From positions 62,001-126,000 of the forward strand of contig NW_026729182.1 of the NCBI RefSeq assembly GCF_030272615.1: a DNA stretch of 64,000 bases. Reading direction: 5' to 3'. A model generated the notes under the pieces. The model made no database searches and was not told where the DNA came from. It saw only the letters and a program-made list of their open reading frames with translations. Numbering within the stretch: the stretch's first letter is position 1; the number at the start of each line of letters is the position of its first letter. This document shows, one piece after another, positions 20,759 through 32,815 of the stretch. The position numbers were made by a program, and so were the translations under genes. This DNA is from Cryptomeria japonica. Its lineage: Eukaryota > Streptophyta > Pinopsida > Cupressales > Cupressaceae.

Positions 20759-22779
20759 TAATTAAATGCATTTACAACTATACATTCAATTTAAATGTAC
20801 AATACAACTATATGAAATTTTTAATAGAATTTACTTCAATATTTATTGACTAGTCTGGTTGAATTTTTATTGTGAATGCGAATGCCACAGGTATTTAGTC
20901 AATCTTGTGTTCATACGTTAGGAAATTGTAAATAGTGCATGTCTTCCTTGTGTGGTTAGTCTAAGAAAATTTTTATTTATTATTTAATTTAATACATATA
21001 AATCTTATTAAGTTGCACCAAAAATGGATGTTCAATCTATTGTTTATGATTCAAGAATCCTTTGAATATTTCAATTATTTGTAGCACTATGGTTGTGTTT
21101 AGTTAAGAAAAGAAATTAGTTACATTGAGATCTATTTGCTTATATGCGTTATTTTATTCTAATAGAATTTCAAGATGAGGATTTATAAACCATATTCCTT
21201 TCTTACCCCATCTTTTGATATTTTTTTAAAAATAAAATCTAAAATCAAAACAAATATTCAAAAGTGTAAAAAAATTATATATCTTACCTTGAGTGTTTGG
21301 TGTGAAATATTTGTCACTAACTTATAGTATTTCTCTATATATTAATATATATACATAAATTAAATACCAATTTACATTATTTTTACTCTCCTTTTTTATT
21401 AAAATTTTTTTTTTTAATTATTTAAGTTATATGTCATAGATCAAATATAATGTGATGAAATAATCAATTAAATGTAATATAATAATTTTATTTATGCAAT
21501 CCATCCTTTCCATTTTCCTATATTGACATTATTTGATACATCTATCAATGTATAATAAATAAATATTTGTAATTAACTCATACTAATATAGTAGTGCATT
21601 TAGTTCTATTCTTTTTACAATTTATTATGAAATCCAATTAATGATCTTGGAAATAAATATGAGATGTTGGCACTCACATTTTTTTTTCATTTCTAACAAT
21701 CATTTAGCTTTAATATTTATATTTAAATATTTAAAAATAAACATGTTTGACTTAACTACTAATAAAATTATTTTCAAACAATTGATATCATCAATTGTGA
21801 TTTTCATTGGATTTATGTTATTTTACAATTTAGATTTGTTTAGATTTTTTTTAAACAATTCTACATGACTTTAGAAATAGTTAAATGATGTGGAGGAAAA
21901 ACAAACTATTAAAAAAATGTTTTTTTGTTCATCTATTGTATTCAAAAAAGTTTTTTATGTGTAAAAATAATAAACCAAAATTTTTCATTTTGTATTTAAA
22001 AAATGTTCAATAAAAATTTCAAATTACTCAAAAGTTATTATGTGGAGAGGCTTCTAGATATTTAAGTATAATCAAACACATATGATTTATAGTTGTACAT
22101 GTATATGATTTATACTCAAGTATAATATAATAATAAACACATGCATATATATAAAGTATAATCTAACGTGCACATGATATAATCTGAATACATGGCAATA
22201 TAAAGTAAGTCCAAGAATAAAATCTCAATATAAAGTAACTCTGAATACATAGCAATGTAAAGCAAGTCTGAATGTAGCAATACGTGCATGTCTAGATGAA
22301 ATTCTAGAATGCATATATAAAAATATAAACAGATGAGCTATAAAGTGGCCAATCAACATGCATCATGTCGGCCTCAAACAGAGCAACCGTCTGAGTGAGA
22401 GTCCTGATGAGAGTCTGCATGTCTAATAGACCCCTGTAAAAGTAGAATTTATATTTAAATATTAAAAATATATCTAGACATGTATGAATATTAAATTTAA
22501 ATAATCAAATAGACTAGAGTAAATTAAAATATATTCTAACACACATGTACTTACAAAATCCACAACTAACCTGTCCACTAGCAGGTGTAGCATCCAAAGC
22601 ATCTCGCCTACGCACACGTGGCTCTGAACTCAAGCTAGGAGTGACATGAGGTACTGTTGTACATACACATTTATATTTTAGGATTTCTTTGAACAATAAA
22701 TGATACTTATTTAAAGTTATTTATTAAATCTTAAAAATTGCATGTACATCCTTTTAAAAATTATGCGCATGTACACACC
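20759..22779. other. AT-rich intergenic stretch
   Basis: About 2 kb with very high A+T, many homopolymer runs and no frame that looks coding. The short frame at 21641-21868 is low-complexity Phe/Ile/Leu/Asn and I do not call it. Confidence 0.6.
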
Positions 22780-24245
22780 TATGTATCAGGAGCCTATATA
22801 GTCTGATCATCTCCTATGGTCATATCAACCACATCATTCATGCATGCATATCTCTCTCTACCTGTATGAATGATTGAGGAGTGTAAGGGGCTAACTATAT
22901 GACTAGGAATCGATGAAGTGTCTGATGTGAGTAGCATATTCATTAAACCATTCTGGCTTAGACCTCGTAACTACTTCTCAAATGAATCCAAGTCCTCATT
23001 TGTGATATGGACTTGATCAGCCCTTATATGCTCCACTGCTTCAACAGAGTGATCTGTAGGTGGGTCACAAGAAGCATATGTAGAGTGATGAGAATGATGT
23101 GACCGTCTTGGCGTATGCGCGATGCAGTAGCCTGCATGTCTCTAAGAATCTCAACTCTAATAGCAGCCAATGGTATCCCAAGTCAAGATGAAATAAACCG
23201 ATATGAATGTAAAAATTCCTCACATAGATACTGTGACATCTGTACATGTCTAGCACCTCCGTCTATAGCCACTACATCATCTGTCGAGGGGATGCCAACA
23301 ATAACATACTAATCTAAATCTCAAGACACCCCATGACCGGAAGATGCATTTGTGGATGATCTGGAATGTTGTCGGCTCATCATATATCTACCCAACCCAT
23401 CTAATGATATGGTGGCTTTTATTGATGTAATATATTCAATCCTATTAATTGCTTCTCTTTATGAAACAATCACAACATGATCTATTGTGGGGGAGAGGGT
23501 CGGGGCTATCGCCAGAAATCTCTCACCAGCTAGCTCCCTATGTCTGGGTGGAGCTCTATCACACCTACAATATGCATCTCTATCAGCAATATTGCCCCTC
23601 CCCTATCCATAATATCTGGGAATGTCAAGGTAATTGGGTTTCAGCTAACAGTGAACCTCAACATAGACCTGTTGTGCAAAGTATAACAACATTTGGTCAT
23701 TATTAGGATAATGACCATGGGCAGCTAAGAAGCGTGGGTAAATCAACTCTGCAACCTGTGGATCAATGCATCGTGTCACCCGATATCCTCTCACCTTCTT
23801 CTTCTCCTGATATTGTGGAAAACATCTCTCCTTAATAGTTTCCTTCGAGATTGCCCCCAACACGTCCGCAAAGGAATGAGGACCCCTCACCTTAGCCCTC
23901 AACTGTCTATATATAGAATCTATAACCTATGGTGAAAATGAGGTGTGGCTAACTATATGATCCCTCAAAGACTATAAACTCCTAAAATGGATTCGCATGT
24001 ACTCTTATAGAGGCCATCAGTCTGTGGGTCATCTAAAATACCTCTCAATTTCCTCACCTCATGGTCACTACAATGGAAAATGGTATCGATATCAAGGAGA
24101 GGGTCCTTATCAGGAGCCCATGGAGGTGGATCGTAACGAGGAGCCTCTGCATCAAGATCTTGATAAAAAATAGGTACATGGCCCGGATCCTGATCCTCCA
24201 TCTATCTAGGTAGATCATAAAGTTAAAATTTATGTAAGCACACAC
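22780..24245 (-). pseudogene. Unrecognised decayed coding region
   Basis: Two readable stretches, 23965-24201 (MEDQDPGHVPIFYQDL..., DPQTDGLYKSTCESILGVY) and 23645-23902 (VRGPHSFADVLGAISKE, RCIDPQVAELIYPRFLAAH). They are joined through 23903-23964 by a frameshift and a TAG where Gln would fit. Coding-like text continues to about 22780 (DRDAYCRCDRAPPRHRELAGE, ISLDGLGRYMMSRQHSRSS, VHITNEDLDSFEK) with TGA/TAG stops at CGA/CAG-like positions. Composition is balanced and unlike the AT-rich surroundings. I do not recognise the family; a transposon-encoded protein or a dead host gene are both possible. Confidence 0.5.
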
Positions 24246-24289
24246 ACATGAAGTGCATTCAATTTAAAACATTAAATTAAAATTAGTTA

Positions 24290-24620
24290 AATTATATATA
24301 GAGAGAGAGATCATTAATCTTGAGCTCATTAACTTAAAATGTACACATATGACTTGTACTCAAATAATTCATCTATATACATGAAGTTCTGACATATTTT
24401 GTCTATATACATGAAGTTATCGCATAATTCAAATTTAAATAAATTATTTTAAAGAGTGCGAGAGGGAGATCATTAAAAATATATAAATTTATCTATATAT
24501 CACATACATACATTTTAAATTATTTAAACATTAATGAGAGAGAGAGGGAGATCATTTTCATGGCAGAGAGAGAGATATCATTAATTTCAAAGAGAGAATC
24601 ATTAAAGATATATACATGTA
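24290..24620 (+). repeat. Interspersed GA-rich / ATCATTAA simple repeats
   Basis: Several 'gagagaga' runs, mostly followed by ATCATTAA or ATCATTTT (24299-24317, 24465-24474, 24533-24558, 24565-24600). Low-complexity sequence, no gene. Confidence 0.6.
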
Positions 24621-24785
24621 CTAAATTAAAACATAATTTTTAAAAATTAAAACACATGCTGAGAAAATTAAGGGAAGAGAGCTCAAAAGACTAAATCATG
24701 TACATGTATATACTAATTCAAATACATGCCGATTAAATTAAGGGACTTGAGAGAAAATCTTGACTAAATCACAATGTGAGAAGTA

Positions 24786-26450
24786 TGTGGTCAAATAGGG
24801 TCCTCAGGGGTATATTATAAACATTAGGATGTTATAAGGGTCATAAGTGGTCGTAAGGGGTCACACATGTCTTAGAACACATGTGTGACCCCTTAGGACC
24901 ACATATGACCCCTTTGGACACTTTGTGATGGACTAAGGGGTATGTCGTACACACATGATGTAATAAGGGGTCATATGTGGTCCTAAGGGGTCACACATGT
25001 GTTAGAAAAAACTGTTTGACCCTTTAGGACCACATATGACCCCTTAGGACACTATGTGACCTTAAGGGGTATGTCGTACACACTAGGATGTTATAAGGGG
25101 TCAGATGTGCTCCTAAGGGATCACACATGTGTTAGAAAACATGTGTGACCCCTTATGACCACATATGAATCCTTAGGACACTATGCGATTCTAAGAGGTA
25201 TGTCGTACACACTAAGATATTATAAGGAGTCATATGTGGTCATAAGGGTCACGCATGTGTTAGAAAACATGAGTGGCCCCTTATGACTTCATATGATGTA
25301 TGACTTCATATGATGTTTTATGACACTATATGATCCTAATGGGTATGTTGTATACACTAGGATGTTATAAGGTGTCATATGTGGTCCTAAGGGGTTACAC
25401 ATGTGTTAACACATGTGTGACCCCTTAGGACCACATATGACCCCTCAGGAGACTATGTGATGGACTAAGGGGATGTCGTACACACTGAGATATTATGGTG
25501 ATATGTGGTTCTAAGGGGTCACACATGTGTTAGAACACATACGTGACCCCTTATGAACACATATGACCCCTTAGGACACTATGTGATCTTAAGGGGCATG
25601 TCATACACACTAGGATGTCATAATGGGTCATATGTGGTCCTAATGGGTCACACATATGTTAGAACACATGCATGACCCCTTAGGACCACATATGACCCCT
25701 TAAGACACTATGTGATGGACTAAGGGGCATGTCATACACATTGGGATTTTACAAGGGGTCATATGTGGTTCTAAGGGGTCATGCATTTGTTAGAACACAT
25801 GTGTGACCCCTCAAGACCACATATGGACCCTTAGGACACTATGAGATCTTAAGGGGTATGCCATACACACTAGGATGTTATAAGGGGTCATATGTGGTCC
25901 TAAGGGGTCATGCATGTGTTAGAACACATCCGTGACCCCTTATGACCACATCTGACTCCTTAGGACACTATGTGATCTTAAGGGATATGTTATACACATT
26001 AGTATGTTATAAGGGGTCATATGTGGTTGTAAGGGTTCACGCATGTGTTACCCCTTAGGACCACATATGACCCCTTATGATACTGTGTGATCCTAAGGGG
26101 TATGTTGTACACACTAGAATGTTATAAGAGGTCATATGTTGTCGTAACAGGTCACACATGTGTTAGAACACATGTGTGACCCCTTAGAACCATATATGAC
26201 CCCTTAGGACACTATGTGATCCTAAGGGGTATGCCGTATACACTAGGAGGTTATAAGGGGTCATATGTGGTCCTAAAGGGTCATGGAAGCGTTAACACAT
26301 GCGTGATGCCTTAGGACCACATATGACCCCTTAGGAAAGTATGTGATGGACTAAGGGGTACGTCGTACTCACTAGGATTTTATTAGGTGTCATATGTGGT
26401 TCTAAGGGGTCACACATGTGTTATAACACGTGCGTGACCCCTTAGGGGGT
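24786..26450. repeat. Tandem satellite of 13 units built on a long palindrome
   Basis: Units of about 115-146 bp (mostly 125-133) recur 13 times, with junction phrase 'cactaggatgttataag' near 24822, 24955, 25081, 25209, 25355, 25483, 25608, 25737, 25868, 25997, 26112, 26240 and 26371. Each unit contains about 40 bases (AAGGGGTCATATGTGGTCCT, then AAGGGGTCACACATGTGTTA), a 1-4 base centre, and the reverse complement. It then has a linker GACACTATGTGATC...GTATGTCGTACACA. The transcript or single strand of each unit could fold into a hairpin. No open frame runs through it. An isolated fragment lies near 27585-27640. Confidence 0.92.
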
Positions 26451-27473
26451 ATGTGCAAGATCATGGTGTGCCAAAATAGGCCCTTAAGTGGCAATGAAAT
26501 TTAAAAAAATTAGAGTTATGCAACTTGACATGAAAATTTGAATAAGTTGTGAACATTATTTTAAAAATATGTAAGAAGAGAATCTATATAAAATTGAATT
26601 TAGTTTCTAAGCTACTAGTTGTTTTTTGGAAAAAAAAAATCTTATTTGATGAAAATTTCAAATTTCAGTGCAATGGTACTAAAATTTCAGGAAAAACATA
26701 AGAAGTAGGCTTATGTTTGACCACCCTAATCACATTCAAATAATAATATTTTTTTATAATATTTATAATATAAGTATAAGACTCATGCCCGGATGTGACA
26801 CATATTTTTTAATAATTTTTTATAAAGTAAATAGTTATTTATGATTTTTTTACTACAGCTTTTCAGAAATTCAGAAACTCCTATGTCTGACCACCTTAAC
26901 TTGGTCAAAACCTTATGAAATTCATTTTTTTAATTTTTTTTCCCTATATTGGACGAAGCATAGGATGTGACGCATGTTTCAGATTCAAAAAATGTTATAC
27001 CGTTTGAAAGTTATGAGTGTTTTTCAATCAGTCTATCAATCAGGACTTTTATCAGAATTCAATTAGAAAATAAATAATAATTGTTGATTAAATTCGAAAT
27101 AAGACAAGCCTTATATTGTTGGAAAGATGAGAATTTCTTTAAAAAACCCTTTTCGTTTTATCATTTTTGGCTATAAAAAGAGTCACCAGCCACCAGTGTA
27201 AAGTCTGGAAAATCAAGGAATATTGAAAAACATGTTCTTTTTCAGTTGAATTTCTAGGCTTGTCACTTTCAAGCCAAATCTCAAGGGAAACCCGAGCCAA
27301 AATTTAAAATTAAAAATTTTTACAACATAAATCAGATATCCAATACAATCAGATACCCGATTTTAATAAGTAAATTCAATAACTAAATTTGCACTTAGTT
27401 AATCTATTATTTATTAATATATAATATATTAATATACAATATATTAATTTATAAATAAATTAGTATATGATAT
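26451..27473. other. AT-rich sequence without a gene
   Basis: Contains two diverged occurrences of a 'ctatgt(t/c)tgaccaccttaa ... ggatgtgac(a/g)cat' phrase (about 26705-26805 and 26879-26970). This suggests an old internal duplication. No coding sequence or RNA gene seen. Confidence 0.5.
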
Positions 27474-27502
27474 TAGGGAGAGGAAGAGGGGGGTGTGGGG
27501 GG

Positions 27503-27545
<43 letters not shown>

Positions 27546-27590
27546 GGGGAGAGGGGGAGGGGGGAGAGAGAGAGGGAGGGGGAAAGGGTC
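27474..27590 (+). repeat. Polypurine / (GA)n tract
   Basis: About 115 bp nearly all purine on the plus strand: G runs up to 9-10, then about twenty GA dinucleotides, then further G/A runs. Such tracts can adopt triplex structures and mutate in length. It directly follows an alternating TATA-rich stretch (27405-27470). Confidence 0.85.
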
Positions 27591-27639
27591 ATATTGTATC
27601 CTATGACCCTTTAGGACACCATATGATCACTTAGGTGTC

Positions 27640-28280
27640 AAATTTATGTAAGCAATATTGGCATTGTTTTTTATATTATTCTAGACACCTAAAAGTTGCA
27701 CAACAAATTAAGTGAATTTTATTCATTTAATTATCCCTATTTCTTCCAATTAATTAAATTAAGATTTAATTAATATCCCCACGTCTCTAAATTAGCCTAT
27801 TAATCAAATTAAAGATTTGATTAATATTTCGCTTCTTCTATCCTAGCCATTTAATTAAATTTACATTTAATTAAAATCTATCTCATAGCCATTTAATTAA
27901 AATTCCCCTTCTAGCCATTTTAATTAAATATACATTTAATTAAAACCCCTTTTGCATTTAAATAAATCTAAATTTATTTAAACCCCCCCCCCAAAACTTG
28001 CAAAATCCTACAAATGCAAGTTGCAACCAACAGTTGAAATAAATCAATTTTATTTTAGTTAATTTCATTTTTCCCCACCCACTTGCAAAATCCTACATCT
28101 CCCACTTGCCTCCTAAACCTCTTCTAGATCCTTCTAGATTCTTCTAAACTCTTTTAATTAGCCTAATCAACTCCTAATCATGTCCTTTCCCTAAATTTGA
28201 GGAGGTCACTTCTCAAATCTAGAGGAAAGTCTTCTAAAAGCAATAAAAGCTTTATCCATTCAACAAGCTAACTTGTTGAG
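27640..28280 (+). repeat. LTR-X family, copy 2, left part
   Basis: AT-palindrome-rich sequence, then 'cccacttgc...cttctagat' phrases, in the same order as LTR-X copy 1 (12870-14640). It is cut at 28280 by TE-4 and resumes at 39679. The left end is not sharply defined. Confidence 0.65.
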
Positions 28281-29584
28281 TGGTCGCGCCCACAAAAGGA
28301 TATGAAAATCACAGTAAAACCTTCCCTGGGAATTGGGCATTCCAACAGGTGACCAATATCTCTCTCTGTAGACGTTCATTTACTTGTCAAACCAGGGGAC
28401 GTATACTTTAAATGGCGCAGCAAAATATATGCACTAGGAACTCATTTTGGTCAAATCTTAGCAGAAATACATACTGGAAAGAAATTCTACCTACGCTACA
28501 GGAAGGTAATGCAAAGCTCTTTAACTCAACTATGATTTGATTAAAACAGAAATTATGATAACTACAACTGAAACACAAACTATGAACTGGCCTTATGCTG
28601 CAGGAACAGGCACAGTGATGGATTCCTTGTGCTGCAGGAGCAATGTAAAGCTGAGTTTGTATAAAAACTTTAAAGATGAAAGCAAAAAGAAGCTTAACAG
28701 GAAAGAACAACTAACTAACTAGCTACAGATACCTACTAAGTGGGCCCCCTTAGCAAGCATCTCCTTATTACGCAGATGCTAAACTCAAAACTTCATTGAA
28801 CTTTATTCATAAAAACAGAATGATATACATTGTTTTGTTGATATGGAAACTAACAGCAAACTCTATCTCTCGTTAAACAAATTCTGTATTTCATTATCAT
28901 ATTGATTCTTACATGATATCTACTACTCTGATTCTATCTTATTCTAACTCTCCTCTCTCTCTTTTTCTCACACAGGAGGAGAACTTTATTTAAAAACAGG
29001 AGAGCAACTAACTAACTAACTCCATCAAGGAAAGACATGGAAGTAAAATATATCCCCGAATCAAGGAACAAACTCCATAAATGAATTTATGCATTCAACC
29101 CGATCTAGAGAGAATCTAGCACTCCACTCTTTCTAGATTAACTGTCATTAAAATTCTTTCCCATGGTTTCGGTCAAAGAGTCCTCGCCGGAGCTCCCTCA
29201 AAGTCGTGTAGGAAATGGACTTTACTGCAAGGCCGAGATCAGTTGCGCTTGACTCGATCGTTCTTCAACAACCTGCGAGACAAAAGGTAACATGCAACAG
29301 AAAAAGGCGTATGGCACATACATGATATCTATTCATTAATCACACATTTAAATCTACTTCATCATTCAAAAACTGTATACGATATACCAGTCATTTTAGG
29401 GAGTCAACGAGGCAATAAATGCAATCAAGTCAACACAATGAGCTGCAGGAATATAAAAGTATCTTGCTACAGGATATCCCAAAAAAGGTTTCAACAAAGT
29501 CTGAACATCCATGAAATAACAAAAGTAAAGGCATTTAAAAGTTTATCATAACATCCAAATTATGAAAATATTTTAAGCTCATCA
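28281..29584 (-). repeat. TE-4 3' LTR
   Basis: 1304 bp. Its frames on both strands mirror those of the other LTR and are not genes. It differs from 38372-39673 by scattered, mostly transition changes, so the insertion is not very old. Confidence 0.93.
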
Positions 29585-29697
29585 CTGCCCCCTACTTAGT
29601 CCAATGCTGGTCCTCCAGCATTAACTTTCCTGGTGGTTTCTCTGAAGTCGGTGGTTGCTACATGACTTTGAAACGGATTTTAAAACTTGTAATAAAA

Positions 29698-32082
29698 TCA
29701 TCTGAAATCCGGGTATTTTTCATACCTTTGGTCTTCTAATTCATTGTTAAGATTTGTAGCCTGGTGAGGATAAAGTGGCCACATTAGCACAGGGGGTCTG
29801 AATGTCAGCGGCAACCACAGTTCAAATCTTGTTTGAAGTTCCAATTGAATATATCTGCTGGTTCGTTTGAGAGCTGCTGTGAAATTTAGGGGACCATGTG
29901 GTTCTGATTTTCTTAACCCAACAGTTAATCTCTCCCATCTTTTCTCACTTCTGGTGAATGCCAATTTCCAAAATGAATATTGTTGTGCCTGGAATTCATC
30001 ATATACTTGTTTTCTAATATCAAATATTTTCTCTCTTGCTGAAACATTATTAATACCATATGTCAGAGAAAACCAATCTTTCAACATTGCATGGGGGTTT
30101 GAACTTTGAGAACGTAATGGAACGGGCTCTGTTTTCTCAGCTTCCTCATATGTTTCCCACTGCCTGCCATAATTCACCTCATTTGCTGCCCATGACATAA
30201 ATGCTCTCAAATGAATATCACCAATATATGGAAGAGGATTCCATTCTGTTTCAAATGGTATCAAAAAGCCATGCAAATAGAATTCACACAAAGAATTCCT
30301 TAACCAGTTAGGGGCTGCCTGGTATGCTTCATAGAATTCCTTGGCAGTATGAATTATAGGATCTTGGTTTCTGGAAATTCTCATCAATTGGAACCATAAA
30401 AACTATTCTTTAAGGCACAGAGCATAAACTCTGGGTGGTGGTCTACATTCCATAATTTGACCAGTTACTTTTAACATTTCATCCATTTTTGCTTTCAACT
30501 CAGCAATTCCCTGCTTCTGACTTTCAATTTTCTTTTTCAATTTCCTCTTTTCTATTCCCCATAGACTTTGTTGCATGTCAGTTTGGGCCATGTATCAGAA
30601 AGTCAGGGTTTGCAATGTAACTGTTTCCCAATTAGCTTTAACATATTCCAGAAACTCAATTAAAAACGTTCTCTTATACACAACAATGGCTTTACATATT
30701 ATAGGGTGGAATACAACTTCACTAGGCACATTCAATTGTTTAGTCTGTTCTTGCTCTTGCTACAAGATAAATTCTTCTTGTTGCTATGGTGGAGAAGTCT
30801 GTGCTTCCTCCGAAAATTGCATAGCAGCAGTAGCCAAATCATCAAGATTTGGTAACCCTTGCTCATTATGCCCTGTTTCTTTTGTCTCAACTTGTTCCTC
30901 TTCAGGAACGAATGAACTCTGGGCAGCATTCTCAGACACATTCTTAGAAACATTAAATTCGGACTCAATAGACCCTTCTGAAATTACAATCACCTTTGGT
31001 TACGGTGAAGCAGGGGAGGTCTTAGATTGTTTCCTTGCAGAAACCCTTCTTGGCACTGATGCAGCTGCAGGAGGTGTTCCGGTAGCTTTCCTCTTCCTTA
31101 TTTGTTCAGAGGGCTTTGCCCTACTAGAAGATGACGGTGAACTAGTAATAGCAACAGGTGTTGTTGTAGGAGAAACAGCTATAAGGGAAGGTGCTACAGG
31201 AGAAGGGCATTGCCTTTTCTGAGAACGAGGGTCAGATTTTGGGGACCCTTCTGCCTTTGTTTTTCCCTTCTCTCTCCTAGTGGCAGACCTAGTTTGTACC
31301 CTAGCAGAGGATTCAGGTGCGAAAGCTATAGGACCAGGTGCTACAGGAGTAGGTGACCCTTGCCCTGTTTTACTGGTAGATGCAATTTCTTTCTTCTTTT
31401 TCTGAGGCCGTGGGGTAAGTACCCTAGGGGGTTGTGGGATTTGCAAACTCTTTTGGGCAACAAATTGTTGCCAGGAGAGAGGTGAGACATCCCTCAAAGA
31501 GCGCTCAATCAGTAATTTAATAAGGCCATGATGAGCGACAGAATTATCTTTCCCCTATTGAGTTCCATCGGCACTTTGTTCTAAAAATTTTAACAAGAAA
31601 TTCGGAACATTTATAACTAACCCATGCCTCATATGGCTCTATAATTTAAAATGATGAGAATGCAGATAGGAAAAACGGCCTTCACAGGTCAAATACCTGA
31701 TTATGTAAGTAGCATACTCTGAATAAGGAGGAGGCAACGATACGCACTTGCATCCCTGCTTGGAGACTTCCAGAGGTCCATCAGTAGGCATTGAAAACTC
31801 AGCCCTTGCAGCTGCAGCGTCTGAAGAAAAGTTTTCTCCAACAGCTGGAAGCCCAGTTACTTCAGCAATTCTGTTTTCGGTTGCAACAACCGTTAGACCC
31901 CATACGGTGGCTTCCCCTTCAGAAAGGGTTCTCAAAAATTCTCCAGTAGCCTCCTCATCAAAATCATTTAAGCTCAAGAAATAATTTAACCACCCATAGA
32001 GGCTGAATGCGTGGACTATTTGCGGATTTTGCAATAACATTTCATGAACTACAGGCTCATGTCGCACCAACTGACCACCCAT
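29698..32082 (-). pseudogene. TE-4 extra ORF (795 codons): accessory domain, linker, coiled coil, C-terminal domain
   Basis: It starts at the ATG ending at 32082 (MGGQLVRHEP) and stays in one frame for 795 codons, broken by seven stops (31639 TAG, about 31560 TAG, 31000 TAA, 30784 TAG, about 30747 TAG, about 30598 TGA, 30403 TAG). Layout: globular N-domain with IAEVTG at residues 72-77 and RFSYLHSHHFKL at 136-147; a Pro/Ser/Lys linker (about 215-360); an acidic stretch; a coiled coil (KRKLKKKIESQKQGIAELKAK near 30500-30560); and a Trp-rich C-domain of about 230 residues (29698-30387). It holds the position of the env-like ORF in Athila, but I see no signal peptide or membrane segment. The N-domain matches ORFs behind LINE-1 and LINE-2. 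Confidence 0.8.
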
Positions 32083-32815
32083 GTTTGTAGTTTTCCTTTA
32101 GCTGAACTCAATTCCTTGCTGAAGATTCAAATTCTCTGTTTCCCTTTCAGCTCTGTTTTTTCTTCTTTCGTGCCGTCACATTTCTTTCTTTTTCCAAAAA
32201 TGAACTTTTTGAACAAGCAGTCTTAATCGTAATTATGGAATAAAGAAGGACATGCGATCATATTTGGAAAGTACCAGAAAAGTATTAAAGAAAGATTATT
32301 TTGCAGTTATGGCAGCGGTGAAAAGACAGATTTTAAAAGATGGATTACCCCGCCCCTACTTAAAGTATGACATGTGTCCTCACATGTCGTAAAGAACAGG
32401 TAGAGATTTGGGTAATAATGACCGGTACATGCATAGCAGTAAATGAATAGAATGAAACAAATCAAATATGCAATAAGAAAAGATATGGTGTACCTTTGAT
32501 AATTGCACGTACATGTGAAGAAAGATGACGACATCTGCATGAATTGACAAGTGGGAAAGATATCTTAATTAAGGTTGATGCGGATGGATGACGTGGATGG
32601 GTGAGATGGGCGGATGAAATGAATAGATAGAATGGATGGACGGAAGATAAAGAAGTGAAATGGGGGCGATAAATGAGAATGGAGAAAAAGGGGTTTCCTT
32701 TTTAAAAAGAAAACCTTTATTATGGGCATGCTTTTTTTGAAAATTACGGTAATGCTGCAGGAGAAAGGCTAAAGCCTTCAGCTGCAGGAAGAGTAGCAGG
32801 AGGAACCTGAACAAA
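32083..32815. other. TE-4 spacer between pol and the extra ORF
   Basis: About 730 bp without a convincing frame. It includes 'gatgg' variants at 32577-32645 (ggatggatgacgtggatgggtgagatgg...), a weak short-period repeat. A subgenomic promoter or splice acceptor for the extra ORF could lie here, but I cannot identify one. Confidence 0.4.

Noticed and set aside
24786..26450. CRISPR-like array of repeats and spacers
   Set aside because: Units are contiguous and about 128 bp, with no unique spacers. The DNA is eukaryotic transposon-rich sequence, so it is a satellite.
28408..28710. 100-residue frame repeated in both TE-4 LTRs (also 38499-38801), Cys/Phe-rich
   Set aside because: It is present only because the LTRs are duplicated. 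It has no recognisable domain and is not placed where LTRs encode proteins.
30575..31222. 215-codon plus-strand frame with Cys/Ser-rich sequence
   Set aside because: It is the antisense shadow of the TE-4 extra ORF, whose minus-strand frame has homologues behind the LINEs.
29698..32082. Calling the TE-4 extra ORF an envelope gene
   Set aside because: Position resembles Athila env-like ORFs, but no signal peptide, fusion peptide or membrane segment is visible, and the N-domain is shared with LINEs.
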